From Clostridium_AT radicumherbarum (lineage in GTDB: Bacteria > Bacillota > Clostridia > Clostridiales > Clostridiaceae): a stretch of DNA of 64,000 nucleotides. Under the pieces are notes generated by a model that worked only from the letters and a program-made list of their open reading frames with translations, was not told the DNA's origin and did no database searches. This document shows positions 35,139 to 43,901 of the stretch, piece after piece. The stretch covers positions 1,550,001 through 1,614,000 of the forward strand of contig NZ_JBJHZY010000001.1 of the NCBI RefSeq assembly GCF_045310525.1, written 5' to 3'. The position numbers were made by a program, and so were the translations under genes. Within the stretch, counting starts at the first letter, position 1. Every line of letters starts with the position of its first letter.

Positions 35139-36491
35139 TTAATTATCTAACGTTATTTTAATCTCTGAATCATAATCTATATAATAGTCCAAGTTTGGTG
35201 CTATTATCTTATAATTTTTATCACTTTTTAGGCCTTTATACTCCACCACAAATTCATACTTATCACTTTCAATTTTTCTGATGGAATTATTTATAGGATA
35301 TAGATCTCCAGCAGGGTTAAAGTTTTCACCTTCTAACCTAATAAATTGATTATTAGGCAGCCTGCCATATATAACCCCTTTTATAATCACATTATCTCTG
35401 TCATTTGAATAGGTTATTTGATCTATCTCTACTTTGCCGTGCTTGCCTTCATTAAGTTTAAAGGGTAGCTTAGTTGAGATAGGCAATGCCTCATCAATTG
35501 GGCCTTGTGCTGAATTATAATTGTTCCCTTCCTGTTTCTCATGATATTTATAAGGGATAAGTGTTAAATACTTTGTATTGCTATTTGCCTTTGAATAAAG
35601 GAACGTATAATCAAATCCGCCAGAACTGTTAGGATGAACACTATCTGCTTGTATATCACTAGGTTGGATTATATTGCTTTCATCATCTAACATTATAAAT
35701 AGATTAGTAGTATCAGGAACTAGATTTTTATTTTTACTATGAATTGAAACTATTGTGTTAAAGGGAGTTAGAGTAACTTTTTTAATTGTAAAGTTATATT
35801 TATCATAGGATATTTCCTGATTTTTTGTATAAATTTTTATATTTTTGCTTGATTCAGCCTTTAAGATATTGAATTTAAAGTTCCACTTTCCCTCACTTGT
35901 ATTGAATCCATTAAAAGACATATCAAAATTAAAACTATTTGGTAAGTCTAAGGACTTTGCAGTAAGTAAAATAGTTCCTATAATTGTATTTTCATCTATG
36001 TTTTTAACTAAACCTTGTGAACCTCCATCTAAGGTTCTCCCATTTACCTTAAAAATTGGCCAAAATAAAGTGCCTCGCTGATTTATTTTTTCATCACTTT
36101 TAGCAGTATAACCTATGACTATATTATTATCAAAACAAACAACACTGTTTATGGTGAAGGAACTTCCATTTTGGGTAATAGTTTTATTTATTATTGCTGA
36201 GTATTTTTCATAATCACCAGTGCGACCTAATAGTTCCACTATTGGATTTAGAATAGGAAATTGAGCTGCTAGGGTAGGATTTGTATAACAGACTCCAATA
36301 AGGAATATTGAAAAAGCAGCACAGGCAACTGCTATTTTGGTTCTAAGGTGTCTTCTTTTTTTAGTATACTTTCTTAAATTATGTTTTAATCTTCTTTTTT
36401 GTATATCAGTCATACATATATTAATATCATCAAATTCATGTTCATCTACAATAATATTATTAAATTCCAAATATAAATTGTTTTCGATCAT
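35139..36491 (-). CDS. DUF4179 anti-sigma factor-like membrane protein
   Basis: 450 aa. A cytoplasmic N-terminus of about 45 residues rich in Arg and Lys is followed by one membrane segment (KIAVACAAFSIFLIGVCYT). A large extracytoplasmic part has the DUF4179 pattern near 90-190 and a second beta-rich domain (DUF5643-like) to the end. Such proteins hold ECF sigma factors at the membrane. The start codon follows the stop of the sigma gene directly. Confidence 0.82.
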   Translation of the reverse strand: MIENNLYLEFNNIIVDEHEFDDINICMTDIQKRRLKHNLRKYTKKRRHLRTKIAVACAAFSIFLIGVCYTNPTLAAQFPILNPIVELLGRTGDYEKYSAIINKTITQNGSSFTINSVVCFDNNIVIGYTAKSDEKINQRGTLFWPIFKVNGRTLDGGSQGLVKNIDENTIIGTILLTAKSLDLPNSFNFDMSFNGFNTSEGKWNFKFNILKAESSKNIKIYTKNQEISYDKYNFTIKKVTLTPFNTIVSIHSKNKNLVPDTTNLFIMLDDESNIIQPSDIQADSVHPNSSGGFDYTFLYSKANSNTKYLTLIPYKYHEKQEGNNYNSAQGPIDEALPISTKLPFKLNEGKHGKVEIDQITYSNDRDNVIIKGVIYGRLPNNQFIRLEGENFNPAGDLYPINNSIRKIESDKYEFVVEYKGLKSDKNYKIIAPNLDYYIDYDSEIKITLDN

Positions 36492-37055
36492 TTAGATAGC
36501 CTCCTCCTGAAAATTGATAAGTTGTTCTTTCAAAAACTTTCTCCCCCTGGATAACCTGTTTTCTACAGCAGCCTTAGTTAAATTTAAGCTTTGAGCTATA
36601 GAGTTAATATCTTCATTAAGGAAATATCTTTTGAGGAATATATGCTTATCCTGCTCTTTCATCTTATCTATAGCAGCTAATATCTCAGCTCTTCTTTCCT
36701 TTAATATAAGACCATTCTCTATATCTTCACCAGAAGAAAGTATTAAACTGTCTATATCCGTAAGGTTGGAGTATTTTATAAGCTTGCGCTTGTAATCAAT
36801 TGCCTTATATTTTGCGATTGTAATAATCCAGGTTTTAAATGAACCTTTTTTTGAGTCAAAGCATTCAATATTGTCCCATATTTTAATAAGTACATCATTC
36901 GTACACTCTTCAACTGCACATATATTATAGTCGTTATATAAGATACTATAGACTATCTTATAAATAAGATTTCCATACATATCAATTACGTAATCCATAG
37001 ATTTATAATTTTTATTTTTAAGTTCCTTTATAAAATTACTTTCATCTATTTTCAA
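36492..37055 (-). CDS. ECF RNA polymerase sigma factor
   Basis: 187 aa. Region 2 shows YNICAVEECTNDVLIKIWDN and GSFKTWIITIAKYKAIDYKR. Region 4 shows KEQDKHIFLKRYFLNEDINS followed by the HTH. TTG start at 37055 with GGAGG 7 bases upstream. Operon with the anti-sigma gene. Its regulon is not evident here beyond probable autoregulation. Confidence 0.92.
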   Translation of the reverse strand: MKIDESNFIKELKNKNYKSMDYVIDMYGNLIYKIVYSILYNDYNICAVEECTNDVLIKIWDNIECFDSKKGSFKTWIITIAKYKAIDYKRKLIKYSNLTDIDSLILSSGEDIENGLILKERRAEILAAIDKMKEQDKHIFLKRYFLNEDINSIAQSLNLTKAAVENRLSRGRKFLKEQLINFQEEAI

Positions 37056-37648
37056 GCTTTAACCTCCTAGATTCAGTTTCATCAATTTTATTTAAATTTT
37101 TAAAGAGCTCTCATACATTAAATACGCTTTATCCTATAATTTCCTATCAAATAATATTGCAAATTTTAAAAACTACCTAGTAGTTAATACCGATTTATTG
37201 TTAAATATAAATTTTATTTAAAGAGTACAAATAGGTAAAATTTCTAGCAACAATTGCTATTCAATAGAGGAGACATGAAATTTATTATTTGTATTGATAA
37301 TATTAAGATACTATATAGTCTGTATTTCGTACAAGAAGAATGTTCACAAAAAGAGAATTATAAATTTGTTTTGTGTTGTATATGAAAGCATATTACTTTA
37401 GACAAGTTATTTAGCACAGCAGGTTAGGAAAAGAATTCTTCTTTGGGAAAACTTTAAATGATTAGACTATGAAATTCTAAAACACAAGAAAGACTAGCTA
37501 ATGCAAATCAAGTAATTTAAAGAAGGCTCTATTTGATAAAGTTGCTGATAGTGATATGATTATTATTAGGATGAGCCGTAATGTTCTTATATGACGGCTC
37601 AGTATTAAATTATACACTAATTCATAAAATAATAAGGGGGAGTAAAAT
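37056..37648. other. Long intergenic region
   Basis: No gene recognised. It contains the presumed promoter of the ECF operon on the minus strand and the conserved-loop hairpin at 37572-37601, which here has no recognisable gene in front of it. A gene that once preceded the hairpin may have been lost. Confidence 0.45.
37572..37601 (+). repeat. Conserved-loop hairpin, copy 5 (well formed)
   Basis: A perfect 8-bp stem TGAGCCGT/ACGGCTCA surrounds the 14-base loop AATGTTCTTATATG. It has the same loop length and stem-closing CGT...ACG as the copy at 49027, but the rest of the stem is different. Confidence 0.75.
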
Positions 37649-37735
37649 ATGGATAAAGAAGATAAACGCAAAATAGAAGAATATAAGAAAAATCCAATGG
37701 TAAACTTTGCTGATTCAGCTAGATATATGGATTAA
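37649..37735 (+). pseudogene. N-terminal fragment of an unknown gene fused to SDR remnant
   Basis: ATG 37649 follows AGGGGGAG and encodes MDKEDKRKIEEYKKNPMVNF plus eight residues, then stops when the sequence becomes SDR coding sequence in another frame. Expression signals are intact but the protein is cut off. Family not recognised. Confidence 0.45.
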
Positions 37736-38273
37736 TAACGCCGGGCAAAACACGCCACACAAGTTTTCGTGGGAAACGGGTGAAACTTACACTGAGAACA
37801 TTATTCAAACCAATATTACTGGCATGATTTACGGTTCACAGATTGCTGCAATGGGAATGCTAAAACAGGGGCATGGTGCGATATACAGCATGGAGGGCCT
37901 TGGCTCAAACAACATGATACAGCTTAAAACAATACTGTACGGTACTACCAAGCATGCATTAACGTACTTTATGAAAGGGCTTGCAAAGGAACTGGATGGA
38001 ACAGGTGTAATAGCCGGGCGTTTATCTCCGGGCATGATGCTCACTGATTTCATCACAAAAACACCGGACGGAGAACAGTCAGAAGTCATCTCTGATGAAA
38101 AGTTTAAAAAGTTGTTTAATATATTGGCAGACAAACCTGAAACGGTTGCAAAATTCTTCATACCAAGAATACTTAGTAACACCAAAAATGACGCTCAAAT
38201 CGCATGGTTAACAAATAGAAAGGCGGCATGGCGGTTTATGACTGCAGGCTTGCGCAAGAACAGGCTGATTTAG
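37722..38273 (+). pseudogene. 5'-truncated short-chain dehydrogenase (SDR) gene
   Basis: The frame opens at DIWINNAGQN, the conserved NNAG motif normally found near residue 85-90, so the whole nucleotide-binding GxxxGxG half is missing. The catalytic Tyr/Lys pair appears as YGTTKHAL and the tail is complete. Upstream sequence belongs to an unrelated gene start in another frame. The product would not bind NAD(P). GC is somewhat higher than the surroundings. Confidence 0.75.
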
Positions 38274-38327
38274 AAATTGAGACCTAATAACTAATAGAAT
38301 GACACTCCTTTAAAATTAGGTATAAAA

Positions 38328-38353
38328 AAACACTCTGGTTTCTTCAGAGTGTT
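38328..38353 (-). terminator. Terminator for the minus-strand DUF2383-like gene
   Basis: AACACTCTG/CAGAGTGTT with a 7-base loop. The T run lies on the minus strand, 20 bases past the stop at 38372. Confidence 0.8.
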
Positions 38354-38371
38354 CCGGGGGATAAGCAAATT

Positions 38372-38806
38372 TTAGAGAAACTGTTTTAATTGTTGAACAT
38401 TATCCTCTTCGAACTTAAGCAATTTTTCCATCAGTTTTATAATATCTTCTTCTGCGTCCTTATATTTTTTAAGCTTTTTAATTGCATCAATAATACCCAT
38501 GTTACTTCCGATGATTAGCATTTCGGAAATATGTGAGGGTGTTTTATCGGCCATAGTTTGCATATTAATCATCAAATAAGTTTTTATTTTATCTAATGTG
38601 CTAATACCTTTTTCATCTTGCCCATTTTCATTAAGTGCTTTTTGGGCGGCTAAATGTATTTGCTTATATTCGTTAAATTGAGACTCTAATTGCTTTTTAA
38701 AGTTCTCATCTTTAACTATATCCAACAATTGTTTGATTGTGTCCACTCCCATTTGTGAGTTTTGAAAAACGAAGTTTAACAATTCGGTATTTCCATTCAT
38801 CTTCAT
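38372..38806 (-). CDS. DUF2383-like ferritin-fold helical protein
   Basis: About 144 aa, all helical. NTELLNFVFQNSQMGVDTIK, QLESQFNEYKQIHLAAQKAL and a C-terminal EEDIIKLMEKLLKFEEDNVQ suggest the four-helix-bundle DUF2383 family seen in spore-formers. GAGGAG precedes three possible starts (38809 GTG, 38806 and 38800 ATG). Function unknown. Confidence 0.6.
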   Translation of the reverse strand: MKMNGNTELLNFVFQNSQMGVDTIKQLLDIVKDENFKKQLESQFNEYKQIHLAAQKALNENGQDEKGISTLDKIKTYLMINMQTMADKTPSHISEMLIIGSNMGIIDAIKKLKKYKDAEEDIIKLMEKLLKFEEDNVQQLKQFL

Positions 38807-38857
38807 CACGCTCCTCGGATATTAGTATATCCAGGTAACATTTATATATTATGATTG

Positions 38858-38979
38858 CTAAAGCACCAAAATTCCTCTATTATCATAAACAGTCCGACCT
38901 GCATCGCCGCCAAATCTTATGGCACAATTAAGCGCCAAAATTGTTGCCACAGCACCATCTATATCCCTGCCACTTTTTT
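38858..38979 (-). pseudogene. C-terminal remnant of a phage terminase large subunit
   Basis: On the minus strand the frame reads SGRDIDGAVATILALNCAIR, then GGDAGRTVYDNRGILVL and a TAG. 'DGAVA.I.AL..AI' followed by 'VYD.RGI.VL' is the usual end of HK97-type terminase large subunits. Only about 40 residues survive, with no start. It marks an earlier prophage in this region. Confidence 0.65.
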
Positions 38980-38988
38980 GCAGTAAAG

Positions 38989-39028
38989 AAAAATGCTTTT
39001 TGGTAGTTGTACCTAAAAGCATTTTTTC
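38989..39028. terminator. Bidirectional terminator-like hairpin
   Basis: AAAAATGCTTTT pairs with AAAAGCATTTTTT, the inner stem GGT/ACC closing the loop, with T runs on both strands. It lies just past the stop of the cupin gene on the minus strand. Confidence 0.75.
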
Positions 39029-39049
39029 ATTACTACTTTTGGGAGACTA

Positions 39050-39574
39050 TTACATCTGATCCTTGTATCCCTCACGAATCAAGTGAAATTCTCCGGACTC
39101 CGTGTTTAAATCATAAATATTAAAATTGGTTCTGATATCGAAACCTTCATGATGAACAGCCAAATTTATAGAGGCTGAGCCATCTTCACCGCTGACAATT
39201 CGATGAAAGACACCTGCAGGCCAGACAAGTAAAGCACCGCCATTGTATAGGAGCTTACCATTTTTTAAAATTTTGTCGGGATATACAGTAAAGTGCTCGG
39301 CTTTGCCATGAGTTTTGTTATAAATGTCAACCTCACGTCTGCCATGAAGAACTAGAAGGTTATCGTCCTGATGAGGGTGCATGTACCATGGACGTGAGAC
39401 AGAACCAACAGGTCCGGGAGAAACTGCACTGTGGTCATGAAGCACACGATCAATGGAATCTATATGTGTAATACTGTCCATTGGGAAAAGATCAAAAATG
39501 ACACCTTCTGTTTTTCGAAACGGTTTAAGCTCAATGATGCGGTAGAGATTTTTAACTTCTTCGATAATATTCAT
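39050..39574 (-). CDS. Cupin-domain protein
   Basis: 174 aa. A central cupin barrel is shown by PWYMHPHQDDNLLVLHGRRE (metal-binding His pair) and a second block LVWPAGVFHRIVSG. It lacks a DNA-binding domain. Probably a small-molecule-binding enzyme or sensor; the substrate is unknown. It has an AGGAGG-like site upstream. Confidence 0.78.
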   Translation of the reverse strand: MNIIEEVKNLYRIIELKPFRKTEGVIFDLFPMDSITHIDSIDRVLHDHSAVSPGPVGSVSRPWYMHPHQDDNLLVLHGRREVDIYNKTHGKAEHFTVYPDKILKNGKLLYNGGALLVWPAGVFHRIVSGEDGSASINLAVHHEGFDIRTNFNIYDLNTESGEFHLIREGYKDQM

Positions 39575-39646
39575 TGTAACCTCCTTTATAAAAACAGATA
39601 TTTTGAATTAATTATAAATATAACGTAAATGTAACCCAATTACTTA

Positions 39647-40183
39647 TTATACTTTTTTTAGTTTGATGTTACTAATCATTAAATACGAACCAATACATAT
39701 TATTATTGCAATAACAAATATATTAGTCATTATAGCTGCATTAACGAAAATATAAATAAGATAATATAATGCCATAAAGCATCCAACCAGAGTAATAGGC
39801 ACTCCAGTAAATATCCCATTAAAATCAAATGCATTATATCTTGCCAGCCTATAAGCTCCAGCTACCGGCATGAGAATAGTTATAATATACCCTATTAAAG
39901 AATAGGATAAAAGGTTACATATATAGAATGTCAGCACAGACGGTGCCACACCAAATGATATTACATCTGCCAGTGAATCCAGTTCTTTACCTAGAGTATT
40001 TTCTACTCCAAAATAACGTGCAATACGTCCGTCATATCTATCAAATAGGGCTGATATAAGAATGAATGCACTGGAAAAAAGGAAATTCCTCTCGCTTGCC
40101 ATTAGTATAGAAAGAACACCAAAGATTAGATTGCCAAATGTGAATACATTAGATAAATTTTCTTTTTTAGGTAAATTTAAAAT
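39647..40183 (-). CDS. pssA: CDP-alcohol phosphatidyltransferase, PssA-like, with probable ATT start
   Basis: About 179 aa when read from ATT 40183. The CDP-alcohol motif FDRYDGRIARYFGVENTLGK followed by ELDSLADVISFG gives the full D-x2-DG-x2-AR-x8-G-x3-D-x3-D signature, and five or six membrane segments follow. The first in-frame ATG (40102) would cut off LNLPKKENLSNVFTFGNLIF, which is the typical PssA N-terminus. GGAGG lies 7 bases before the ATT and no better codon is near. Probable product phosphatidylserine. Confidence 0.85.
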   Translation of the reverse strand: MLNLPKKENLSNVFTFGNLIFGVLSILMASERNFLFSSAFILISALFDRYDGRIARYFGVENTLGKELDSLADVISFGVAPSVLTFYICNLLSYSLIGYIITILMPVAGAYRLARYNAFDFNGIFTGVPITLVGCFMALYYLIYIFVNAAIMTNIFVIAIIICIGSYLMISNIKLKKV

Positions 40184-40519
40184 ATTAACACCTCCTATTT
40201 TTTACATCATAGCTAATTATATATTAGTTCGTAATATATTGCTATAACATCCGACCAGTATTTAGAGTAATTTCTTTATATCATTATTCTTTAGTTCTTA
40301 TAACTTATATATTCATATTACTAAATTCATACATCCTCAAATTAATAACAAAGTCATTCTAAACATAACCTACTGATAGAATTGTGGACCCGTGAAAACT
40401 ATTGTACGGCTTTTATAGCCTTCTCAGTTAGGCTAATTGCTTATAAGAAGAAGATAATAAGGGACATTTTAGTTTGTTTACCCCAATATACGTAGTTTGG
40501 ATAAATTCAATAAAATTCC
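40184..40519. other. Intergenic region, no gene seen
   Basis: Divergent promoters for the PssA-like and hydrolase genes are expected here. A small hairpin TAGCC/GGCTA is at about 40419-40436. The stretch 40383-40500 has somewhat higher GC and may be debris of a mobile element, but no element end or transposase frame is recognisable. Confidence 0.35.
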
Positions 40520-41380
40520 ATGTTTGCAATATTTAACAACACGAAATATAATATGAATATCGCAAACAGGGGGGTATTGATTATTTATATCAAAAGTAAA
40601 AAAATAAAATTAATTCTGATAGTAATTCTTTTGCTAATTATCTGTATAGTCATCGGTGTATTAAAACATAGAGAAGATACATTTGCTACTAGGATCATAA
40701 ATGGGAGGGTTGATATTGGTGGTTATGGTCTAAATGTTAATTGTTATGGAAAAGGAACTCCAACTGTTATATTTGAATCAGGTCTAGGTTACACCAACAG
40801 CACCTGGTCGTTAGTACAACCTGAAATCTCGAAAATTGCAAGAACATTTTCTTATGATAGAGCAGGACTTGGAAATAGCGATGTAAGCAAATTACCAAGA
40901 ACCAGTTTAGACCAAGTTCATGAGCTGCATACTCTTTTAACTAATGCAAAAGTTAAAGGCCCTTATATTATAGTTGCACATTCAATTGGAGGCTTTAATG
41001 CAAGATTATTCGCTGGTACATATCCTAATGAAGTGTCCGGTATTGTATTTGTTGATAGTACGCATGAATATCAATTTGATGGTATATCTGGAACTTCTTT
41101 AGAAGAATTAAATAGAAATTTAGATAGCGCAGAACCTAAGTTTGATGTTATACAAAGTGCCAAGCAAGTAGATGAAATAAGAAAAAAGGATGCATTAAGG
41201 AATATTCCAATAGTTGTCCTCACATCCACACAACCGGCTATTTTTCAAGATAACTTGTCAAAATTGTCCAAGAATAGTAAGCATATTTTAGTTAAAGACA
41301 GTGGACATTTCATACAGAATGATAAACCTCAAGTAGTGATTGATTCTATTAAGGAATTAATTGACAGTGTACATAAATAG
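40520..41380 (+). CDS. Membrane-anchored alpha/beta hydrolase
   Basis: Up to 286 aa. An N-terminal membrane segment (IKLILIVILLLIICIVIGVL) is followed by the hydrolase fold: FESGLGYTNSTW (oxyanion region), nucleophile Ser in VAHSIGGFNARLF, and His in KDSGHFIQNDKP. The start is uncertain. ATG 40520 has no ribosome site, whereas AGGGGGG at 40568-40574 lies just upstream of TTG 40577 and ATT codons. The natural substrate is unknown. Confidence 0.8.
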   Translation: MFAIFNNTKYNMNIANRGVLIIYIKSKKIKLILIVILLLIICIVIGVLKHREDTFATRIINGRVDIGGYGLNVNCYGKGTPTVIFESGLGYTNSTWSLVQPEISKIARTFSYDRAGLGNSDVSKLPRTSLDQVHELHTLLTNAKVKGPYIIVAHSIGGFNARLFAGTYPNEVSGIVFVDSTHEYQFDGISGTSLEELNRNLDSAEPKFDVIQSAKQVDEIRKKDALRNIPIVVLTSTQPAIFQDNLSKLSKNSKHILVKDSGHFIQNDKPQVVIDSIKELIDSVHK

Positions 41381-41422
41381 CACAAAGTAATTATACCTAT
41401 TAGTATAATATAGTACTAGTTT

Positions 41423-41463
41423 AAAAGACTAATTTAAATAATTGATAGAAAGGAAAATCAAAT
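41423..41463 (+). repeat. Leader remnant matching the SseB-like gene start
   Basis: 41 bases match 58597-58638, the leader and ribosome binding site of the SseB-like gene, with two mismatches and one indel. Here the ATG is changed to ATT and no SseB coding sequence follows. It looks like a scar of a replaced gene. Confidence 0.6.
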
Positions 41464-41567
41464 TTGTTGCGTCCAATTTACTTAAACAGAGTTCCACTTC
41501 TCTTCGTTGTAAAGGATAAATAATTATGGTACAATAAGTAAAAACTTAAGGGGAAGGGATATTAATT

Positions 41568-41927
41568 ATGGATAAAGAAATATTAAACTATGTTGTTGAA
41601 AAAACACATGAATTAATGAGTGCATCATCATGTTGTAGTGGTGCAAGAATAGCAGCACAGAACTGGTTGAATGCTATCGGAAGTGAAGGGGAAGCCGCAG
41701 AAACAAAAAGATATATTGATGAGCTGGAAGCAGATGTTATGACAATTGACAGTTTAATTGGTTTTGCTGAATCAGATCATGGCATTCAGGTTTTTGGAGC
41801 GGACAAGGCTAAGATTATTGCGACGCATGCAAAGGAAGTTAAGTCTCAGGGAGAAAAATATTGTGTTTGCCCAGCTTGTGCAGCTGCAGCAGCGATTCTA
41901 GAAAAGAAGGCTAACCTTCTTAAGTAA
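41568..41927 (+). CDS. Conserved Cys-rich small protein
   Basis: 119 aa. ATG follows AAGGGGAAGGG. Four N- and C-terminal cysteines (SASSCCSGA, then YCVCPACAAAA) suggest a metal or disulfide site. The central part is helical and acidic. Homologues in anaerobes are, to my recollection, sometimes labelled Hsp90, but nothing here resembles Hsp90. Function unknown. Confidence 0.65.
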   Translation: MDKEILNYVVEKTHELMSASSCCSGARIAAQNWLNAIGSEGEAAETKRYIDELEADVMTIDSLIGFAESDHGIQVFGADKAKIIATHAKEVKSQGEKYCVCPACAAAAAILEKKANLLK

Positions 41928-41981
41928 GAAATAAAGAGGTGCCTTAAGGTATACTTAAATAATTTAATATCTAACATTTTT

Positions 41982-42015
41982 GCCCTTTCGAATTTCAAGA
42001 AGGGCTTAATTTTTC
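41982..42015 (+). terminator. Rho-independent terminator
   Basis: GCCCTT/AAGGGC with a 12-base loop followed by TTAATTTTT, downstream of the Cys-rich gene. Confidence 0.75.
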
Positions 42016-42109
42016 AAGTTTTATATTCCTTTTATTATCCATTCACTAATCAACATTAATAGACCTGTTTCATAGTTACTAAAGCTCTATTAAAATAAGT
42101 ATCCACTTT

Positions 42110-42151
42110 AAAAGCCCCTAATGCAATTAATTGTATTAAGGGCTTTTAAAT
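42110..42151. terminator. Second hairpin, probably bidirectional
   Basis: AAAAGCCC...GGGCTTTT with an AT-rich inner stem, between convergent genes. T runs occur on both strands. Confidence 0.65.
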
Positions 42152-42253
42152 ATGTCATAGGCAGCAATGATAGTGAATAAATGTTTAAATATTGTATTCT
42201 TATTTTTATTTTAAATTATCTTGTTCTCTATAATTTGAGGCTTTATAGTTTGG

Positions 42254-42976
42254 TTATACAAAATGAGGTTTTAAAATATTGCTAATATTTGTGAAGGGAA
42301 TCCTTATAAGTGGTATAGCAGACACCACAGGAGCAATTTCATTGAATCTAGGATATATAACCAGAGCATTATTATCTAAATAGAAGGGTTGATCTTTTGC
42401 AATTCCTTTATAATTGGCTGCGATACTCGGATAATTTGTTTGAAGCTGCTGTTTGGCAATTTTATTTAATGTGGCTAAATAATCAACTCCTTGCCTGAAT
42501 AAATCTTCTAGACTAATAGAGTTACCAGTCCTAAGATCATAGTTATATGAGGTTCTTATATCATTATGTTTTCCACTAAAGTATTCCTGGAAAAATATTG
42601 AGAAACTTAAGATATTGTTTTTATCATAAGTTACTGAATAGGTTGTGGCAATTTGGAAGGGATCAGGTTGTTTTCCTTGTAATTTTAAAACTCTTGCATG
42701 TTCTTTTGCAGCGGCTTCCATCTGATTTTTATATTCTAGAATATCATTTTTAACATTATTGTTGATATAGGAGAGGATTTGAGGATTTGCTGAGCCATGA
42801 AACACGGGTATTAAAAGATTTTCATTTATTTCACTACTTGAATTTTGTATATTCGTTGTGGTAACTGACACTGTGGGATCTAGCTTTCTAAAGCTATTAT
42901 CGGCTTTATACATGGGATCAAGCCTATGGTATTTAATAGGACATAATGTTCTGTAATTAAGGAATGGGCAATACAT
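42254..42976 (-). CDS. DUF3298/DUF4163 (RsiV-like) domain protein
   Basis: 240 aa. After about 45 polar residues come a DUF4163-like region (LLIPVFHGSANPQILSYINN ... VTYDKNNILSFSIFFQEYF) and a DUF3298 part (YDLRTGNSISLEDLF ... FYLDNNALVIYPRFNEIAP). No signal peptide or membrane segment is evident, unlike RsiV anti-sigma proteins. AAAAGGAGG lies upstream of ATG 42976. Possible lysozyme-binding-type fold; the role is unknown. Confidence 0.8.
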   Translation of the reverse strand: MYCPFLNYRTLCPIKYHRLDPMYKADNSFRKLDPTVSVTTTNIQNSSSEINENLLIPVFHGSANPQILSYINNNVKNDILEYKNQMEAAAKEHARVLKLQGKQPDPFQIATTYSVTYDKNNILSFSIFFQEYFSGKHNDIRTSYNYDLRTGNSISLEDLFRQGVDYLATLNKIAKQQLQTNYPSIAANYKGIAKDQPFYLDNNALVIYPRFNEIAPVVSAIPLIRIPFTNISNILKPHFV

Positions 42977-43293
42977 TATAAAGGCCTCCTTTTATACTAC
43001 TTATCAGATTATGATTGTTCTCTATTAAAAGTACCGTTTGCATTTAATAAGTTATTAGTAAGGATCTAACTTAAGCTACTTCCTAGCACCCCTGGGTAGA
43101 TTCCTTTGCGAGACTGTTATTGGAGTTAGGAAATTAGTGAACTGCAGCATTTTTAGATACACTTAGTTTATATAATATCACCTCAGTAAAATTACTGACA
43201 AAAGAAGGAAATGTTACACTTAACTAGAATATAGTTTTATAAAGACACAAATGTAATATATTATTCTTTAAAATAATTAATTGGGAGGTAACC
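42977..43293. other. Intergenic region between divergent genes
   Basis: No gene seen. A stretch at 43060-43110 (AGTAAGGATCTAACTT, then TTCCTAG) partly resembles 13160-13210, suggesting a shared control element or repeat. Confidence 0.35.
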
Positions 43294-43485
43294 ATGAGTT
43301 TTAAATATTTATATGTTGAGTCCAAATCAAAAGGACTGTTCTCTGACGCAAATCATAGAGAATTGATTGATAAGTATGCCTCTGAAGGTTGGAGATATGT
43401 AGATGCAATTCCTTCTTCGTTCTACGGAAATAATGGTCAACCAAAAACTTTTGACTTATTATTTGAAAAGAGTGATGATGAATAA
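43294..43485 (+). CDS. DUF4177 small protein
   Basis: 63 aa with the DUF4177 pattern: FKYLYVESKSKGLFSDANHR then IDKYASEGWRYVDAIPSSFY and a final LLFEKS. GGGAGG upstream. Soluble; function unknown. It is followed by a conserved-loop hairpin 45 bases after the stop. Confidence 0.8.
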   Translation: MSFKYLYVESKSKGLFSDANHRELIDKYASEGWRYVDAIPSSFYGNNGQPKTFDLLFEKSDDE

Positions 43486-43520
43486 TTTTCTTATATAGCT
43501 CATCAATTATTATTTAGCGA

Positions 43521-43552
43521 TTAATGAAGAATGGTACTTTATTACGTCTTAA
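43521..43552 (+). repeat. Conserved-loop hairpin family, copy 6
   Basis: Loop AATGGTACTTTATT (43530-43543), then ACGTCTTAAATGAATGTAT, which recurs almost exactly at 60461-60479. The stem is degenerate (TTAA/TTAA only). Confidence 0.5.
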
Positions 43553-43605
43553 ATGAATGTATGATTTTATCAAATAGATAATATACGGATCTCAAAGAAA
43601 GGATA

Positions 43606-43784
43606 ATGTCCCTCGAAGAACAAATCAAAATAATAGATGATCAGATTAAAGCTAAGGATAACCAGATAAACGGATTAATTCAATCTAATATAAATTTTGC
43701 AAAGGTATTAAACCTCCAATGGAAGAGGGTGCTGCTACAGTAGATATTAAGAAGGGGTTCTTTAGTAAATTATTTGGAAAGTAA
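43606..43784 (+). pseudogene. Frameshifted coiled-coil gene tail
   Basis: The frame from ATG 43606 (AAAGGA upstream) gives MSLEEQIKIIDDQIKAKDNQ and a coiled coil, then runs out of frame at 43743. The true continuation in another frame reads MEEGAATVDIKKGFFSKLFG and ends at 43784. The Phe/Leu-rich 'FFSKLFG' tail is typical of MerR-like or DUF3967 plasmid regulators. N-terminal DNA-binding part absent. Confidence 0.5.
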
Positions 43785-43850
43785 AAAAAATAAATCTTTT
43801 TTTAAAAGACCATTTAAATAGAGAAACCCTTTTAATATGTTCTCAAATTT

Positions 43851-43901
43851 AAGGGGCTGTCGCCTTAGCATATCAAACTGCTAAGGCGAAGCCCTTTTTT
43901 T
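43851..43901 (+). terminator. Strong rho-independent terminator
   Basis: AGGGGCTGTCGCCTTAGC pairs with GCTAAGGCG-AAGCCCT around a 10-base loop, followed by seven T. Confidence 0.9.

Larger units (their letters stand above)
41928..42253. other. Intergenic region between convergent genes
   Basis: No gene. Two terminators are listed separately (41982-42015 and 42110-42151). Confidence 0.5.

Noticed and set aside
40383..40500. Possible insertion-sequence end upstream of the hydrolase
   Set aside because: Composition differs slightly from the flanks, but no inverted repeat, target duplication or transposase frame could be found.
41568..41927. Possible Hsp90 assignment
   Set aside because: The 119-aa sequence has no GHKL ATPase motif; the label sometimes used for relatives is not supported by the sequence.
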